Assembly (NCBI GenBank): GCA_965206445.1
Contig: CBDBJR010000002.1
Span: forward strand, 1,612,001-1,676,000
Reading direction: 5' to 3'
DNA length: 64,000 bases
DNA from: CBDBJR01 sp965206445
GTDB lineage: Bacteria > Pseudomonadota > Gammaproteobacteria > Arenicellales > Poriferihabitantaceae
The notes below the pieces were generated by a model, which had not been told where the DNA came from, made no database searches, and saw only the letters and a list, made by a program, of their open reading frames with translations. This document shows, piece by piece, positions 52,895-62,439 of the stretch. The first letter of the stretch is position 1. Each line of letters opens with the position of its first letter. Made by a program: the position numbers and the translations under genes.

Positions 52895-54490
52895 ATGGCG
52901 AAGCAGGCAAAACAGACCGTCCTGGACTGGGTCGATGGCAACCGGGCACAATGGTCGGATTGGCATCAGCGTATTTTTCATTATGCCGAAACCGCCTGGC
53001 GCGAATATCGCTCGGCGGCCTGGTATGTGGCCCGCCTACGGGCGGAGGGCTTTGAGGTTGAGGTCGGCAGCGGCGGTATGCCGACCGCCTTTTGCGCCGT
53101 CTGGAGCAATGGCGAGGGGCCGACGATTGCCGGTTACGCCGAATACGATGCGGTGCCCGGCAACTGTCAGGCGGCGGATACCGTCGAGCGGCCGCGTGAC
53201 GGGCTGAGCAAATACGCCGGCGGCCACACCGACCCGCATTCGGCGTTGGGTATCGGCGCATTGGGCGGTTTTCTGTCCGCTCGGGCCGCGATGGAGCGGC
53301 ATCGGATTACCGGAACCTTGAAATTCTTTGGTGAACCGGCGGAAAAAGTGCGCGGCTCAAAACCGATTCACGCCGCCCGGGGCTACTACAATGCGCTGGA
53401 TGCGGCTATCAGTTTCCACCCGTTTTATATGCTGCCGTTGTGCAATACCACCCGCTGGGATACGCATTGCGGCGCCGGCTACGGGCTGATTTACCGCTTT
53501 GTCTGCGAGCAGCCGCACACCTGGCTGTCGGCCGCGGAGGCGGTGTCGCCGATTGCCGCCTGCCACGACTCGGCGCGGGCGCCGGGCGCCAATGATGCCG
53601 TCATCACGATGTATAACCTGGGCGCTGCCTTGCGCCCCGCGATGCTGCCCAACACGCAGGGCTGGTCGATGAACGAAACGATTTTGACCATGGGACAGGC
53701 GACGGCGGATAATCTGCCGGCGCCGCTGGCCGAGATCATCTATATGATCCGCACCGCCGAGCACCCGCTGGCCGAGCGGGTGGTGCGTGTGCTGGATAAC
53801 AATGCGGCGGCGGCGGCGCAGGCCGCCCATTGTCGCTGGGAGCGCCACTGGGTCAGCAAAAGCCGCGCCGGCCTGGCCAATCATGCGATTGCGGAATTGA
53901 CGTACCGCAACCTGCGGCGGGTGGGTGCGCCGGTGTTTAACGGCAACCCCGAAGCGGTCAAACTGGCGCAGGAAATCCAGCGCACGCTCGGCCTGAAACC
54001 AATGGCTGCGCCGTTTATGCCGGTAACCGAAAAACTGCTGGCGCCGCAGCAGGCAGAGCGCCTGCTGCGCCAGAATCTGCCGCCCAACCAAAAAAACTTC
54101 ACCTCCGATGACTACACCGAGTTTTGCTGGCACGCGCCGACCGTCCGGCTGTATATAGCCCGCCCGACACTGACGCCGCCCGAGCCGGGCTATCGATATC
54201 CGGCCTGGGTGATGAACGCCCTGGGCGGGCTGGCGGCCACCATCGACCCGATGATTGACTGCGCTGCGAAAACCATCGGCTTGACGGTGATGGATTTGCT
54301 CAGTCGGCCCGAAGCGCTGCAACGCGCCAAAGCGGAGTTTGTGCAGCGTACCGGCGGGGGAATCGGCGGCAAAAACTGGCAGGCGCCACTGTGCGACTAT
54401 CCGCCGCCGATAGATTTTCGCTGGCCGGAATATGTGACCACGGCGCGCGGTGAAAACCACTGGTGGATACCGGCGCGAGCAGGGGAGTAG
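52895..54490 (+). CDS. M20-family amidohydrolase, AbgB-like
   Basis: 531 residues from the ATG at 52895 (a TTG at 52886 is also in frame). It has the M20 dimetal peptidase fold: GYAEYDAVPGNCQ with an acidic ligand, the region HTDPHSALGIGALGG where family members have GCGHN, LKFFGEPAEKVRGSKP for the FGTPAEE element, and a dimerisation insertion. AbgB cleaves p-aminobenzoyl-glutamate together with AbgA; others split N-acyl amino acids. The canonical GCGHN is changed to HTDPH, so the metal site may be altered. It lies 75 bp after the LysR gene. Confidence 0.8.
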   Translation: MAKQAKQTVLDWVDGNRAQWSDWHQRIFHYAETAWREYRSAAWYVARLRAEGFEVEVGSGGMPTAFCAVWSNGEGPTIAGYAEYDAVPGNCQAADTVERPRDGLSKYAGGHTDPHSALGIGALGGFLSARAAMERHRITGTLKFFGEPAEKVRGSKPIHAARGYYNALDAAISFHPFYMLPLCNTTRWDTHCGAGYGLIYRFVCEQPHTWLSAAEAVSPIAACHDSARAPGANDAVITMYNLGAALRPAMLPNTQGWSMNETILTMGQATADNLPAPLAEIIYMIRTAEHPLAERVVRVLDNNAAAAAQAAHCRWERHWVSKSRAGLANHAIAELTYRNLRRVGAPVFNGNPEAVKLAQEIQRTLGLKPMAAPFMPVTEKLLAPQQAERLLRQNLPPNQKNFTSDDYTEFCWHAPTVRLYIARPTLTPPEPGYRYPAWVMNALGGLAATIDPMIDCAAKTIGLTVMDLLSRPEALQRAKAEFVQRTGGGIGGKNWQAPLCDYPPPIDFRWPEYVTTARGENHWWIPARAGE

Positions 54491-54885
54491 CGGGGATTAC
54501 CATCTGCTGTGCGGCCATGCGCAGCGGTTCGATTAAAACCAGTGGGCGAAAAATCAGGCGGGCGAATCAGGTCGGCTCGGCAAGATAGAAGATCTGTAAT
54601 TGATGGTGTGGCAGGCAATATTAATATCAATTTTATTGAATTTTATTATAAAGTTAAGATGTATTTTTTATAAAATGGATGAACTTAAAAAACACAATAA
54701 TGCACGACCGACTGGTATCGAAAATAATTCTTTACAACAGGGCGGCCAATGGCATATATTCGGCCATCATTCGATTTTTCAGGTTGGATGCGTGTCGCCA
54801 ACAACGGTTCTCGTCCGCCTTGTTCTGTTGTAGAAAATCGTAGTCCACCGTTATAACTTTTTATACCGCCTGGAGGTAGGCAATC
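54491..54885. other. Intergenic before tctC, no gene seen
   Basis: An A+T-rich patch at about 54600-54685 (TTTATTGAATTTTATTATAA) stands out against the G+C-rich surroundings and probably contains the promoter of the transporter genes. Short plus-strand frames in it have no family match. Confidence 0.45.
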
Positions 54886-55893
54886 ATGAGAAAACTATCG
54901 TACGCAACAAACCGAATCCGGCTGTCCGGTATACTGGCATTGGCAACAATGCTGGCCTTTACCGCTACAGCTCACGCGCAATGGTCGCCGAAAAAGCCGA
55001 TCGAGATGATTATTATGGCGGGTACCGGCGGTGGCGCCGATCAGATCGCGCGTCTGTTGCAGGGCTTGATTGAAAAGAAGGACCTGTCGCCGCGCCCGTT
55101 TATTCCGATCAACAAACCCGGCGGTTCCGGCGCAGAGGCGCTGCGTTATCTGCAAGACAAATCGGGCGATGAGCATACCATTCTGGTTACGCTGAACAGC
55201 TTCTATACTACGCCGATCATTCAATCGGGTATCGGGGTTGATGTCAGCAAGTTCACCCCGGTAGGCCGTATGGCGCTGGATACGTTTTTGTTGTGGGTGA
55301 ATGAAGAGCGCAAAGATATTACCGATCTGGACAGCTATGTGGCCGCGGTGAAAAGTGCCGGCAGGAGTTGGAAAGTGGGCGGCACCGGTTCCGGACAGGA
55401 AGACTCCATTCTGACTGCCATGATGGAAGCGGCGTTTGGCTATGAAGTCACCTATATCCCGTTTCCGGGCGGCGGTACGGTAGCCAAAAACCTGGTCGGC
55501 AACCATATCGATTCTACCGTCAACAACCCGGCCGAGCAGAATGAGTTCTACCGTGCGGGCAATACCAAGCCGTTGGTACAGTTTACCGCGGAGCGCCTGG
55601 CGGCCTACCCCGATGTGCCAACCGCCAAAGAGCTGGGGTACGATATCGAGTATTATATGCAGCGCTCGATCAATGGCCCGCCGGGAATGTCCGCCGAAGC
55701 GCAGCAATGGTACATTGACTTGTTCAAAACGCTGTATGACTCGGAGGAATGGCAGACTTTCTGTGTCGAGGATGGGCTCGATTGTGCGGAGTGGGTCGCC
55801 GGCGATGATCTGGGCGCATTCCATAAAACACAGATTGCACGGCACAAAGAGCTGATCGAAGAAGTTGGCGCCGACGCGATTACCGGTGAATAA
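54886..55893 (+). CDS. Tripartite tricarboxylate transporter substrate-binding protein (TctC/Bug family)
   Basis: 335 residues. A Sec signal ends near TATAHA (about residue 31). The Bug fold is shown by PIEMIIMAGTGGGADQIARLL, the ligand loop INKPGGSGAEALRYL, WKVGGTGSGQEDSILTAMME and PDVPTAKELGYDIEY. It binds a carboxylate in the periplasm and delivers it to TctAB. GGAGG precedes the ATG. A strong hairpin follows, before tctB. The ligand is unknown; oxalate or a related acid would fit the frc gene. Confidence 0.92.
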   Translation: MRKLSYATNRIRLSGILALATMLAFTATAHAQWSPKKPIEMIIMAGTGGGADQIARLLQGLIEKKDLSPRPFIPINKPGGSGAEALRYLQDKSGDEHTILVTLNSFYTTPIIQSGIGVDVSKFTPVGRMALDTFLLWVNEERKDITDLDSYVAAVKSAGRSWKVGGTGSGQEDSILTAMMEAAFGYEVTYIPFPGGGTVAKNLVGNHIDSTVNNPAEQNEFYRAGNTKPLVQFTAERLAAYPDVPTAKELGYDIEYYMQRSINGPPGMSAEAQQWYIDLFKTLYDSEEWQTFCVEDGLDCAEWVAGDDLGAFHKTQIARHKELIEEVGADAITGE

Positions 55894-55935
55894 AGCAGGC
55901 GTATCCGGCCTGTAAGGCAGCTTGCTTCGTCCTCC

Positions 55936-55974
55936 GTCCGCTATGCGGGAGCGATTTTGCCCCGTATGGCGGAC
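55936..55974 (+). terminator. Hairpin between tctC and tctB
   Basis: GTCCGCTATGCGGG at 55936-55949 pairs with CCCGTATGGCGGAC at 55961-55974, 12 Watson-Crick pairs plus two G-T pairs, around an 11-base loop. Such stems after binding-protein genes usually stabilise or attenuate the message, so that more TctC is made than membrane components. Confidence 0.65.
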
Positions 55975-56119
55975 GCAGCAGGCAAAGCACAGCCTGGGTG
56001 TGTGAATTCAAATCGATATGGGTTCATGCGGTGGGCGTTTTGCCCATCACTTGCAGCTGAGCAGCGGATGTTGTCGCGCCCTTTTATACTTGTTTTAACC
56101 CGTTTTATATCCAAATAGC

Positions 56120-56626
56120 GTGACCGTTAGAACAGCAGAGTTAGTCATGGCCATCCTTACCGCGCTGTGTTCCGCCGGTTTGATGTTCAAAAGTGCCGAG
56201 CTGAATATCGGCTGGATTGAGGGCCGGGGGCCGGGCTCGGGGGCGTGGCCTTTCTGGCTGTCTCTGGGTATGCTGGGCGCTTCTTTGGTGACCCTGTTTC
56301 GCTGGTTCGTCAGGGCCACTCCCGAATCGCGCTCAACTCAAATCTATATCAGTCGGGATACGCTGGTTGTGGTCGGCACCTCGGCCGGGGCTATCCTGTT
56401 TCTATTGATTGCAACCCATCTGGTCGGGCTATACGTCGGGCTGGTTGGGTTTTTATTGTTCTATATCCGGTTTGTCGGCCGGCACTCCTGGCTGATGACG
56501 GTGGCTTTGACTATCGGCATCCCGGTGGGCATATTTTGTTTGTTCGAATGGGCGCTGAAAATCCCGCTGCCAAAATCGATAACCGAGCCGTTGTTTTATC
56601 CGATCTATGAGCTGATGTACTCATGA
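56120..56626 (+). CDS. Tripartite tricarboxylate transporter small membrane subunit (TctB)
   Basis: 168 residues from a GTG at 56120. There are four hydrophobic segments, as in TctB (DUF1468). GWIEGRGPGSGAWPFWLSLGM in the first loop is the family mark. It pairs with TctA in the inner membrane. It is 226 bp after tctC and 65 bp ahead of tctA. Confidence 0.87.
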   Translation: MTVRTAELVMAILTALCSAGLMFKSAELNIGWIEGRGPGSGAWPFWLSLGMLGASLVTLFRWFVRATPESRSTQIYISRDTLVVVGTSAGAILFLLIATHLVGLYVGLVGFLLFYIRFVGRHSWLMTVALTIGIPVGIFCLFEWALKIPLPKSITEPLFYPIYELMYS

Positions 56627-56691
56627 AAATGCACCGCCCGACAGCAGCGACTCGACCGCAAACATCAGCTGGTCGGTAAACCATCATAACT

Positions 56692-58230
56692 ATGGAAACA
56701 ATATTAGTCTCACTGGGCGCCGGGTTGGTCGAAGCCGTTCAGCCGGTCAACCTGACGATGATCTTCATCGGCTGTACGATTGGCCTGTTGGTTGGGGCGA
56801 TGCCCGGTCTGGGGTCGGTCAACGGGGTGGCGATCCTGCTGCCAATTACGTTTCTGGTGCCGCCCACTGCGGCGATCATTTTTCTTGCGGCTATCTATTA
56901 TGGCGCCATGTATGGCGGGGCGATCAGCTCTATCACGCTGGGCATCCCCGGCGCCTCCACTGCCGTTGCCACCGTGTTCGATGGCAGACCGCTGGCACAG
57001 CAGGGCAAAGCCGACAAGGCATTGACCGCCGCTGCGGTTGCCTCTTTTATTGGCGGCACGATTTCGGTGGTGCTGTTTACGTTGTTTGCGCCGCCATTGG
57101 CTGAGTTCGCCCTTAAGTTTGGGCCGGTGGAAGAGTTTGCGCTCATGCTGCTGGCATTTGCGACCTTTATCGGTCTGGGCGGCGAGGACATACCGAAAAC
57201 CGTTTTTTCAATTCTCATCGGCCTGGTATTGGCTACCATTGGCCTGGATATTATTTCCGGTAAGCCGCGGTTGATTTTTGGCGATATATCGGGTTTTTTG
57301 CACGGCATTAATTTTCTGGTCCTGGCGATCGGTATTTACGGCATCGGCGAGATGCTGTGGACGCTGGAACAGACCAAAGGCAAGGTGGCCGCACACAATG
57401 TGCACATGTCATTTTCCAGGCTGCTGCAAAACCTGCGGGATGTCAAGCATTACATTGGCACTACCTCATTGGGGTCGGTTATCGGCTATTTTGTCGGCAC
57501 GCTGCCGGCAGCCGGCGCCACCCCGGCCTCATTGATGTCGTACGGACTGGCCAAGACTTTTTCCAAACACCCCGAAGCTTTCGGCAAGGGTGAAATCGCC
57601 GGGGTGGCGGCGCCTGAGGCGGCTAACAATGCCGCTTCGACCGGGTCGATGCTGCCGATGATCACACTGGGCATTCCCGGTTCGCCGACTACCGCAATTC
57701 TGCTCGGCGGCATGATTATATGGGGCCTGCGCCCCGGCCCGCTGCTGTTCAGTGAACACCCCGACTTTGTCTGGGGCTTGATCGGCTCGCTGTACATTGC
57801 CAATCTGGTTACACTGTTGATCAACCTGGCGTTTATTCCGGTATTTGTCAAGGTATTGAAAATGCCGTTTACCATCCTGGCGCCGATTATTTATATTCTG
57901 TGCATTGTCGGCGGTTATGCGCCGACGCAGACGATGCACGACGTCTGGCTGATGTTTCTGTTTGGCGTGGTGGGGTATTTGCTGCGCAAGTTGAACTACC
58001 CGGTTGCGCCGGCGGTATTGGCGATTGTGCTGGGGCCGTTGGCGGAGCAATCTTTTCGTCAGTCGTTACTCTCATCGCAAGGGGATGTTACGATTTTCCT
58101 GCAGCGACCCATATCGGCAGTCTGCATTTTGCTCGCCGTGATGTTGATTGGCTACCCGGTGATTAAGCGGGCCCTGAAAAAAATCGGCAGCCGGTCGAAC
58201 AAGGCGGCGCAGATGCCGCAGCCGAAGTAA
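56692..58230 (+). CDS. Tripartite tricarboxylate transporter large membrane subunit (TctA)
   Basis: 512 residues with about 11-12 membrane segments. The repeated motifs are GAMPGLGSVNGVAILLPITF and ITLGIPGASTAVATVFDG in the first half, and EAANNAASTGSMLPMITLGIPGSPTTAIL in the second. It moves the ligand delivered by TctC, driven by ion gradients. It closes the tctCBA unit, and the ThDP enzyme follows after 127 bp. Confidence 0.95.
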   Translation: METILVSLGAGLVEAVQPVNLTMIFIGCTIGLLVGAMPGLGSVNGVAILLPITFLVPPTAAIIFLAAIYYGAMYGGAISSITLGIPGASTAVATVFDGRPLAQQGKADKALTAAAVASFIGGTISVVLFTLFAPPLAEFALKFGPVEEFALMLLAFATFIGLGGEDIPKTVFSILIGLVLATIGLDIISGKPRLIFGDISGFLHGINFLVLAIGIYGIGEMLWTLEQTKGKVAAHNVHMSFSRLLQNLRDVKHYIGTTSLGSVIGYFVGTLPAAGATPASLMSYGLAKTFSKHPEAFGKGEIAGVAAPEAANNAASTGSMLPMITLGIPGSPTTAILLGGMIIWGLRPGPLLFSEHPDFVWGLIGSLYIANLVTLLINLAFIPVFVKVLKMPFTILAPIIYILCIVGGYAPTQTMHDVWLMFLFGVVGYLLRKLNYPVAPAVLAIVLGPLAEQSFRQSLLSSQGDVTIFLQRPISAVCILLAVMLIGYPVIKRALKKIGSRSNKAAQMPQPK

Positions 58231-58357
58231 ATCGGCCTTGTACCTGGCATCGGTGCCGGGCGCCAGGGTTGCGGCGTGGCGCCTGCGCGGGTCGATGCGC
58301 AGGTAATGCGCTTAAACCGGTTCTATCCGATCAGACAATCTCTTGAAGGTATTGAAT

Positions 58358-60091
58358 ATGCAAAACTCTTCCGACACGGCCAAAGATACGCTGGCCAAAA
58401 AAGACAAAAGCGGCGCGGTCATTTCAGGCGGGCATCTGGTTGCCAAGGCGCTGAAAAATGAAGGCGTCGATACCATTTTTACGCTGTGCGGCGGCCATAT
58501 TATCGATATCTATGACGGCTGTCTGGATGAAGGCATTCGAATTATCGACGTGCGCCATGAACAAACTGCGGCGCATGCGGCAGACGGCTATGCCCGGCAG
58601 ACCGGCCGGCTCGGATGCGTGGTGACGACCGCCGGCCCGGGCTGCACCAATGCGATGACCGGGGTGGCGACCGCTTTTCGCTCCGAAAGCCCGGTGCTGC
58701 ATATTGGCGGCCAAAGCTCTTTGAGTCAGCACAAAATGGGCTCGCTGCAAGACCTGCCGCATGTGGATATGATGCAGCCGATAACCCGGTTTTCCTCGGG
58801 CGTGTATTCGACCGAGCGGGTGGCGGATATGGTATCGATGGCCGCACGAGAATGTTTTGCCGGCGCCTACGGCCCGGCCTATCTGGAAATCCCGCGCGAC
58901 GTGCTCGATCGTGAAGTGCCGGTCGACTCGGCTGTCATCCCTCAAGCAGGCTGTTATCGCGCCTCGGTCAAGTCAATCGGTGACCCGGAATCGATTGAAA
59001 AACTGGCCGATATTCTGGTCAAATCAACACGCCCGGCGGTCCTGTTCGGGCAGCAGGTCTGGGCCTCGAGAGGGCACAAAGAGGCGACCAGTTTTGTTCG
59101 TGCGCTGGATATCCCGGCGTATATGAACGGCGCCAGTCGCGGTATGCTGGCCGTTGACGACCCGCATCACTTCGATCGCACGCGCAGTGATGCGTTCAAA
59201 GACGCCGACGTTATTTTGATTGTCGGCACGCCGTTTGATTTTCGCATGGGCTATGGCAAGCGCATCTCGAACCGGGCCACGCTGGTGCAGATTGATCAAA
59301 GCTATGCCACCGTCGGCAAAAACCGGGATATTAGCCTGGGGCTGGCGGGTGACCCCGGGGCGATTTTGGCGGCGGTAGAGGCCGCGGCGTCGGCGATGGG
59401 CAGCGGTGCGCGCGCTGAAAGGCAGAATTGGATGAAGCAATTGCGGGAGATTGAAGCGACCAGGCTGGATAAGCTGATGCCGATGTTTACCACCGACCAG
59501 AACCCGATTCATCCTTATCGGCTGGCGTACGAGTTAAATCAGTTTTTACAGGACGATAGCATCTACATCGGTGACGGCGGTGATATCGTGACCATTTCCG
59601 CACAGGCGGTGCGCCCCCGCCAGCCGGGGCAATGGATGGACCCGGGTGCGCTGGGCTCGCTGGGGGTCGGAACCGGTTTTGCCATGGCGGCGAAGCTGGC
59701 CAATCCGGCCAAGGAAGTGATTTGCCTGTACGGTGACGGCTCGTTTGGCATGACGGCATTTGACATGGAGACCGCACAGCGATTTGGGGCGCCTTTCCTC
59801 GCCGTGGTCGGCAATAATTCCTGCATGAACCAGATTCGCTATGGGCAGATTGCAAAATACGGCACCGAGCGCGGCAATGTCGGCAACAAACTGGGCGATA
59901 TCCCGTTCAGCCGGTTTGGCGAGATGATCGGCGGCTATGGTGAAGAGGTCTATGCGGCAAAAGAGATTCAGCCGGCTTTGCAAAGAGCGCGGGAGGCGAT
60001 TGCGAAGACCGGAAAATGCGCGGTGGTCAACGTGTGGGTGGACCCGGATGAATACGCTCCGGGCACCAAGGCACAAACCATGTACAAGTGA
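58358..60091 (+). CDS. Thiamine diphosphate-dependent enzyme (2-hydroxyacyl-CoA lyase, oxalyl-CoA decarboxylase or acetolactate synthase-like)
   Basis: 577 residues from the ATG at 58358 (with AAGG upstream). Catalytic Glu68 lies in VRHEQTAAHAADGYARQTG, and the ThDP/Mg motif is YGDGSFGMTAFDMETAQRF ... GNNSCMNQ. It ends DPDEYAPGTKAQTMYK. The superfamily is clear; the reaction is not. Next to frc, a formyl-CoA-producing role, such as oxalyl-CoA decarboxylase or 2-hydroxyacyl-CoA lyase, is attractive, but the Oxc-specific stretches I remember are absent. It is a distant paralogue of the enzyme at 912-2627. 79 bp separate it from frc. Confidence 0.82.
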   Translation: MQNSSDTAKDTLAKKDKSGAVISGGHLVAKALKNEGVDTIFTLCGGHIIDIYDGCLDEGIRIIDVRHEQTAAHAADGYARQTGRLGCVVTTAGPGCTNAMTGVATAFRSESPVLHIGGQSSLSQHKMGSLQDLPHVDMMQPITRFSSGVYSTERVADMVSMAARECFAGAYGPAYLEIPRDVLDREVPVDSAVIPQAGCYRASVKSIGDPESIEKLADILVKSTRPAVLFGQQVWASRGHKEATSFVRALDIPAYMNGASRGMLAVDDPHHFDRTRSDAFKDADVILIVGTPFDFRMGYGKRISNRATLVQIDQSYATVGKNRDISLGLAGDPGAILAAVEAAASAMGSGARAERQNWMKQLREIEATRLDKLMPMFTTDQNPIHPYRLAYELNQFLQDDSIYIGDGGDIVTISAQAVRPRQPGQWMDPGALGSLGVGTGFAMAAKLANPAKEVICLYGDGSFGMTAFDMETAQRFGAPFLAVVGNNSCMNQIRYGQIAKYGTERGNVGNKLGDIPFSRFGEMIGGYGEEVYAAKEIQPALQRAREAIAKTGKCAVVNVWVDPDEYAPGTKAQTMYK

Positions 60092-60170
60092 GCGCTGATG
60101 TCGCGAGGCGGTGACAGCGTGATAACTCCGGCCGGTATGGCCGTTTGATTTTTCTGGAGACAGGCAACCA

Positions 60171-61418
60171 ATGAAAGCCCTCGAAGGCGTAAAAATTCTC
60201 GATTTCACCCATGTGCAGTCCGGCCCGACCTGTACCCAACTGCTGGCCTGGCTGGGTGCGGATGTGATCAAAGTAGAGCGTCCCGGTGTCGGCGATGCCA
60301 CGCGCAAGCAGTTGATGGATATTGCAGGCGCCGATTCGCTCTATTTCACCATGCTGAACCACAACAAGCGCTCCATCACACTGGATACCAAGCACCAGAC
60401 CGGTAAACAGGTACTCGAGCGGCTGGTGAAAAAATGCGACGTGCTGGTGGAAAACTTCGCCCCCGGCGCTTTGGATCGCATGGGGTTTTCATGGGAGCGG
60501 ATACAGCAGCTCAATCCGGGTATGGTGATGGCATCGATCAAGGGGTTCGGGCCGGGCCCTTATGCCGACTGCAAGGTGTATGAAAATGTCGCTCAATGCG
60601 CCGGTGGGGCTACCTCAACGACCGGGTTTTTGTCCGGCCCGCCGCTGGTAAGCGGGGCGCAAATCGGCGATTCCGGCACCGGACTGCACCTCGCCCTGGG
60701 GATTGTCACGGCCTTGTTTCAGCGCGAAAAAACCGGTCAGGGGCAAAAAGTGTTTGCACCGATGCAGGACGGCGTGCTCAATCTGTGCCGGGTTAAATTG
60801 CGCGATCAACAGCGCCTGCAACACGGGCCACTCAAAGAATATTCGCAATACAGTGAAGGGGTTGAATTTGGCGACGCCACACCGCGCGCCGGCAACGATT
60901 CCGGCGGCGGGCAGCCGGGGCGGATTTTGAAATGCAAAGGCTGGGAAACAGACCCGAATGCGTATACGTATTTCATCACGCAGGCGGCCGTATGGAAGCG
61001 CATTTGCGACCTCATCGGCAAGCCGGAATGGAAGGACTCGCCTGATTTTGCTACCCCCCAGGCGCGCTTGCCGCGGTTGCAGGAAATCTTCACGGCAGTT
61101 GAAGCGTGGACGATGACCAAAACCAAATTTGACGTGATGGATATCTGTAATCCGCTGGACATTCCGGTCGGGCCGATTCTGTCAATGAAAGAAATCAGCG
61201 AAGACGCTTCTTTGCGGGAAAGCGGCACGATTGTCGAGGTAGACCACCCGCAAAGAGGCCGATATTTGAGCGTAGGCTGCCCGATTAAACTGTCGGGTTC
61301 TGCGGTCACAGTGCGGCGCTCACCGCTGCTGGGCGAGCACACCGAAGAGATTCTGACCTCGGTACTCGGCTATTCGACGCAAGAAGTGGCACAGATCAAA
61401 CAATCCGGCGCGATATAG
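60171..61418 (+). CDS. frc: Formyl-CoA:oxalate CoA-transferase (CaiB/BaiF family, class III)
   Basis: 415 residues, close in length and sequence to Oxalobacter Frc. ILDFTHVQSGPTCTQLLAWLG opens the fold, and catalytic Asp167 lies in SGAQIGDSGTGLHLALGI. The glycine loop is SGGGQPG, and RVKLRDQQRLQHGPLKEY and LKCKGWETDPNAYTYF are shared with Frc. It moves CoA from formyl-CoA to oxalate, or between related acids. With the ThDP enzyme upstream it would form the two-step cycle that makes formate and CO2 from oxalate, if the first enzyme decarboxylates oxalyl-CoA. Confidence 0.88.
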   Translation: MKALEGVKILDFTHVQSGPTCTQLLAWLGADVIKVERPGVGDATRKQLMDIAGADSLYFTMLNHNKRSITLDTKHQTGKQVLERLVKKCDVLVENFAPGALDRMGFSWERIQQLNPGMVMASIKGFGPGPYADCKVYENVAQCAGGATSTTGFLSGPPLVSGAQIGDSGTGLHLALGIVTALFQREKTGQGQKVFAPMQDGVLNLCRVKLRDQQRLQHGPLKEYSQYSEGVEFGDATPRAGNDSGGGQPGRILKCKGWETDPNAYTYFITQAAVWKRICDLIGKPEWKDSPDFATPQARLPRLQEIFTAVEAWTMTKTKFDVMDICNPLDIPVGPILSMKEISEDASLRESGTIVEVDHPQRGRYLSVGCPIKLSGSAVTVRRSPLLGEHTEEILTSVLGYSTQEVAQIKQSGAI

Positions 61419-61469
61419 CCCGGCGTTGTTCGACTTTTCTTATTTTTCCAACCGCACGGCATCCCTGAC

Positions 61470-62396
61470 ATGCGCATCGTATTACACGGCCAACAGGCTT
61501 TCGGACAGCAGGTTTTAGAAAGACTGCTGGCACAAGGTGAAAACGTGGTGGCGGTATGCACCGCGCCGGACCGGAAACAGCGCCCACCCGACCCGGTCAA
61601 ACAACTGGCGGTAGAGCGCGGGTTGCCGGTGCACCAGCCGGCATCCTGGAAAACGCCGGAAGCGCTGGCCTTGATGCAGTCGTTCCAGGCCGATGTCTGC
61701 ATGATGGCGTATGTATTGTTATTCGTTCCGTCGCCCGTGTTGAATACACCGCGACTGGGCTCGTTCCAGTATCATCCTTCGTTGCTGCCGATGCACCGCG
61801 GCCCATCCTCGATCAACTGGCCGATTGCCAACGGGGAAACCCAGACCGGATTGAGCATTTTCTGGCCGGACGACGGCCTTGATGAAGGCCCGATTCTGCT
61901 GCAGAAAACCTGCGACATCGGCCCCGATGATACGCTCGGCGATGTCTACTTTAAGCGACTGTTTCCCCTGGGGGTGGAGGCGATGATAGCCGCGTTGGAC
62001 ATGGTCAAACTGGGCACGGCGCCGCATATTCAACAGGACCTGCCGCAGGGCTCATACGAATCCTGGTTTGGCCGGCCGCAAGCCGAGCTGGATTGGAGCC
62101 AGGCGGTCGAGCGGGTCTATAATATTATTCGTGCCGGCAATCCGCAGCCGGGCGCCTGGAGCCGGCATAACGGCCGGGAATTGACCCTGTTTGACGTGCG
62201 CAAAGTGGCCGGGGCAGGGCGCCCCGGCGAGGTCATTGCAGTTGATGAGGATAGCTTTACCGTTGCCGCCAACGGCGGGGGGATACAGATTTTTCGCGTG
62301 CGTGCCGACGCGGGGAAAGTGAGCGCAAAAGAGTATATCCAGGCCGCAGGGATTACCCGGGGGGATACGCTCGGCGGTGCTGACAGCGCCGCTTAG
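61470..62396 (+). CDS. Formyl-tetrahydrofolate hydrolase/formyltransferase-like protein
   Basis: 308 residues like the N-terminal hydrolase domain of 10-formyltetrahydrofolate dehydrogenase (ALDH1L1) rather than a tRNA formyltransferase. It has VLHGQQAFGQQVLERLLAQG, YHPSLLPMHRGPSSINWPIA with His102, SIFWPDDGLDEGPILLQKTC with Asp138, and a C-terminal Fmt-like beta-barrel (about 205-300). The Asn of formyltransferases is replaced by Gln100, as the dehydrogenase has a non-Asn residue there. It would hydrolyse or move formyl groups on folate. It is 51 bp after frc, so one-carbon units from formyl-CoA or formate could be managed here. Confidence 0.78.
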   Translation: MRIVLHGQQAFGQQVLERLLAQGENVVAVCTAPDRKQRPPDPVKQLAVERGLPVHQPASWKTPEALALMQSFQADVCMMAYVLLFVPSPVLNTPRLGSFQYHPSLLPMHRGPSSINWPIANGETQTGLSIFWPDDGLDEGPILLQKTCDIGPDDTLGDVYFKRLFPLGVEAMIAALDMVKLGTAPHIQQDLPQGSYESWFGRPQAELDWSQAVERVYNIIRAGNPQPGAWSRHNGRELTLFDVRKVAGAGRPGEVIAVDEDSFTVAANGGGIQIFRVRADAGKVSAKEYIQAAGITRGDTLGGADSAA

Positions 62397-62439
62397 GTAT
62401 TTCCCGGCCGTCTGCTCAACCCCGATCGGAAAATAATCG

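Noticed and set aside
58358..60091. Firm call as oxalyl-CoA decarboxylase (oxc)
   Set aside because: The genomic context with frc fits, but Oxc-specific stretches that I remember are not present, so only the superfamily is called.
61470..62396. Methionyl-tRNA formyltransferase (fmt)
   Set aside because: The catalytic Asn of Fmt is replaced by Gln and the SINW/SIFWPDDGLD blocks match formyl-tetrahydrofolate dehydrogenase hydrolase domains.
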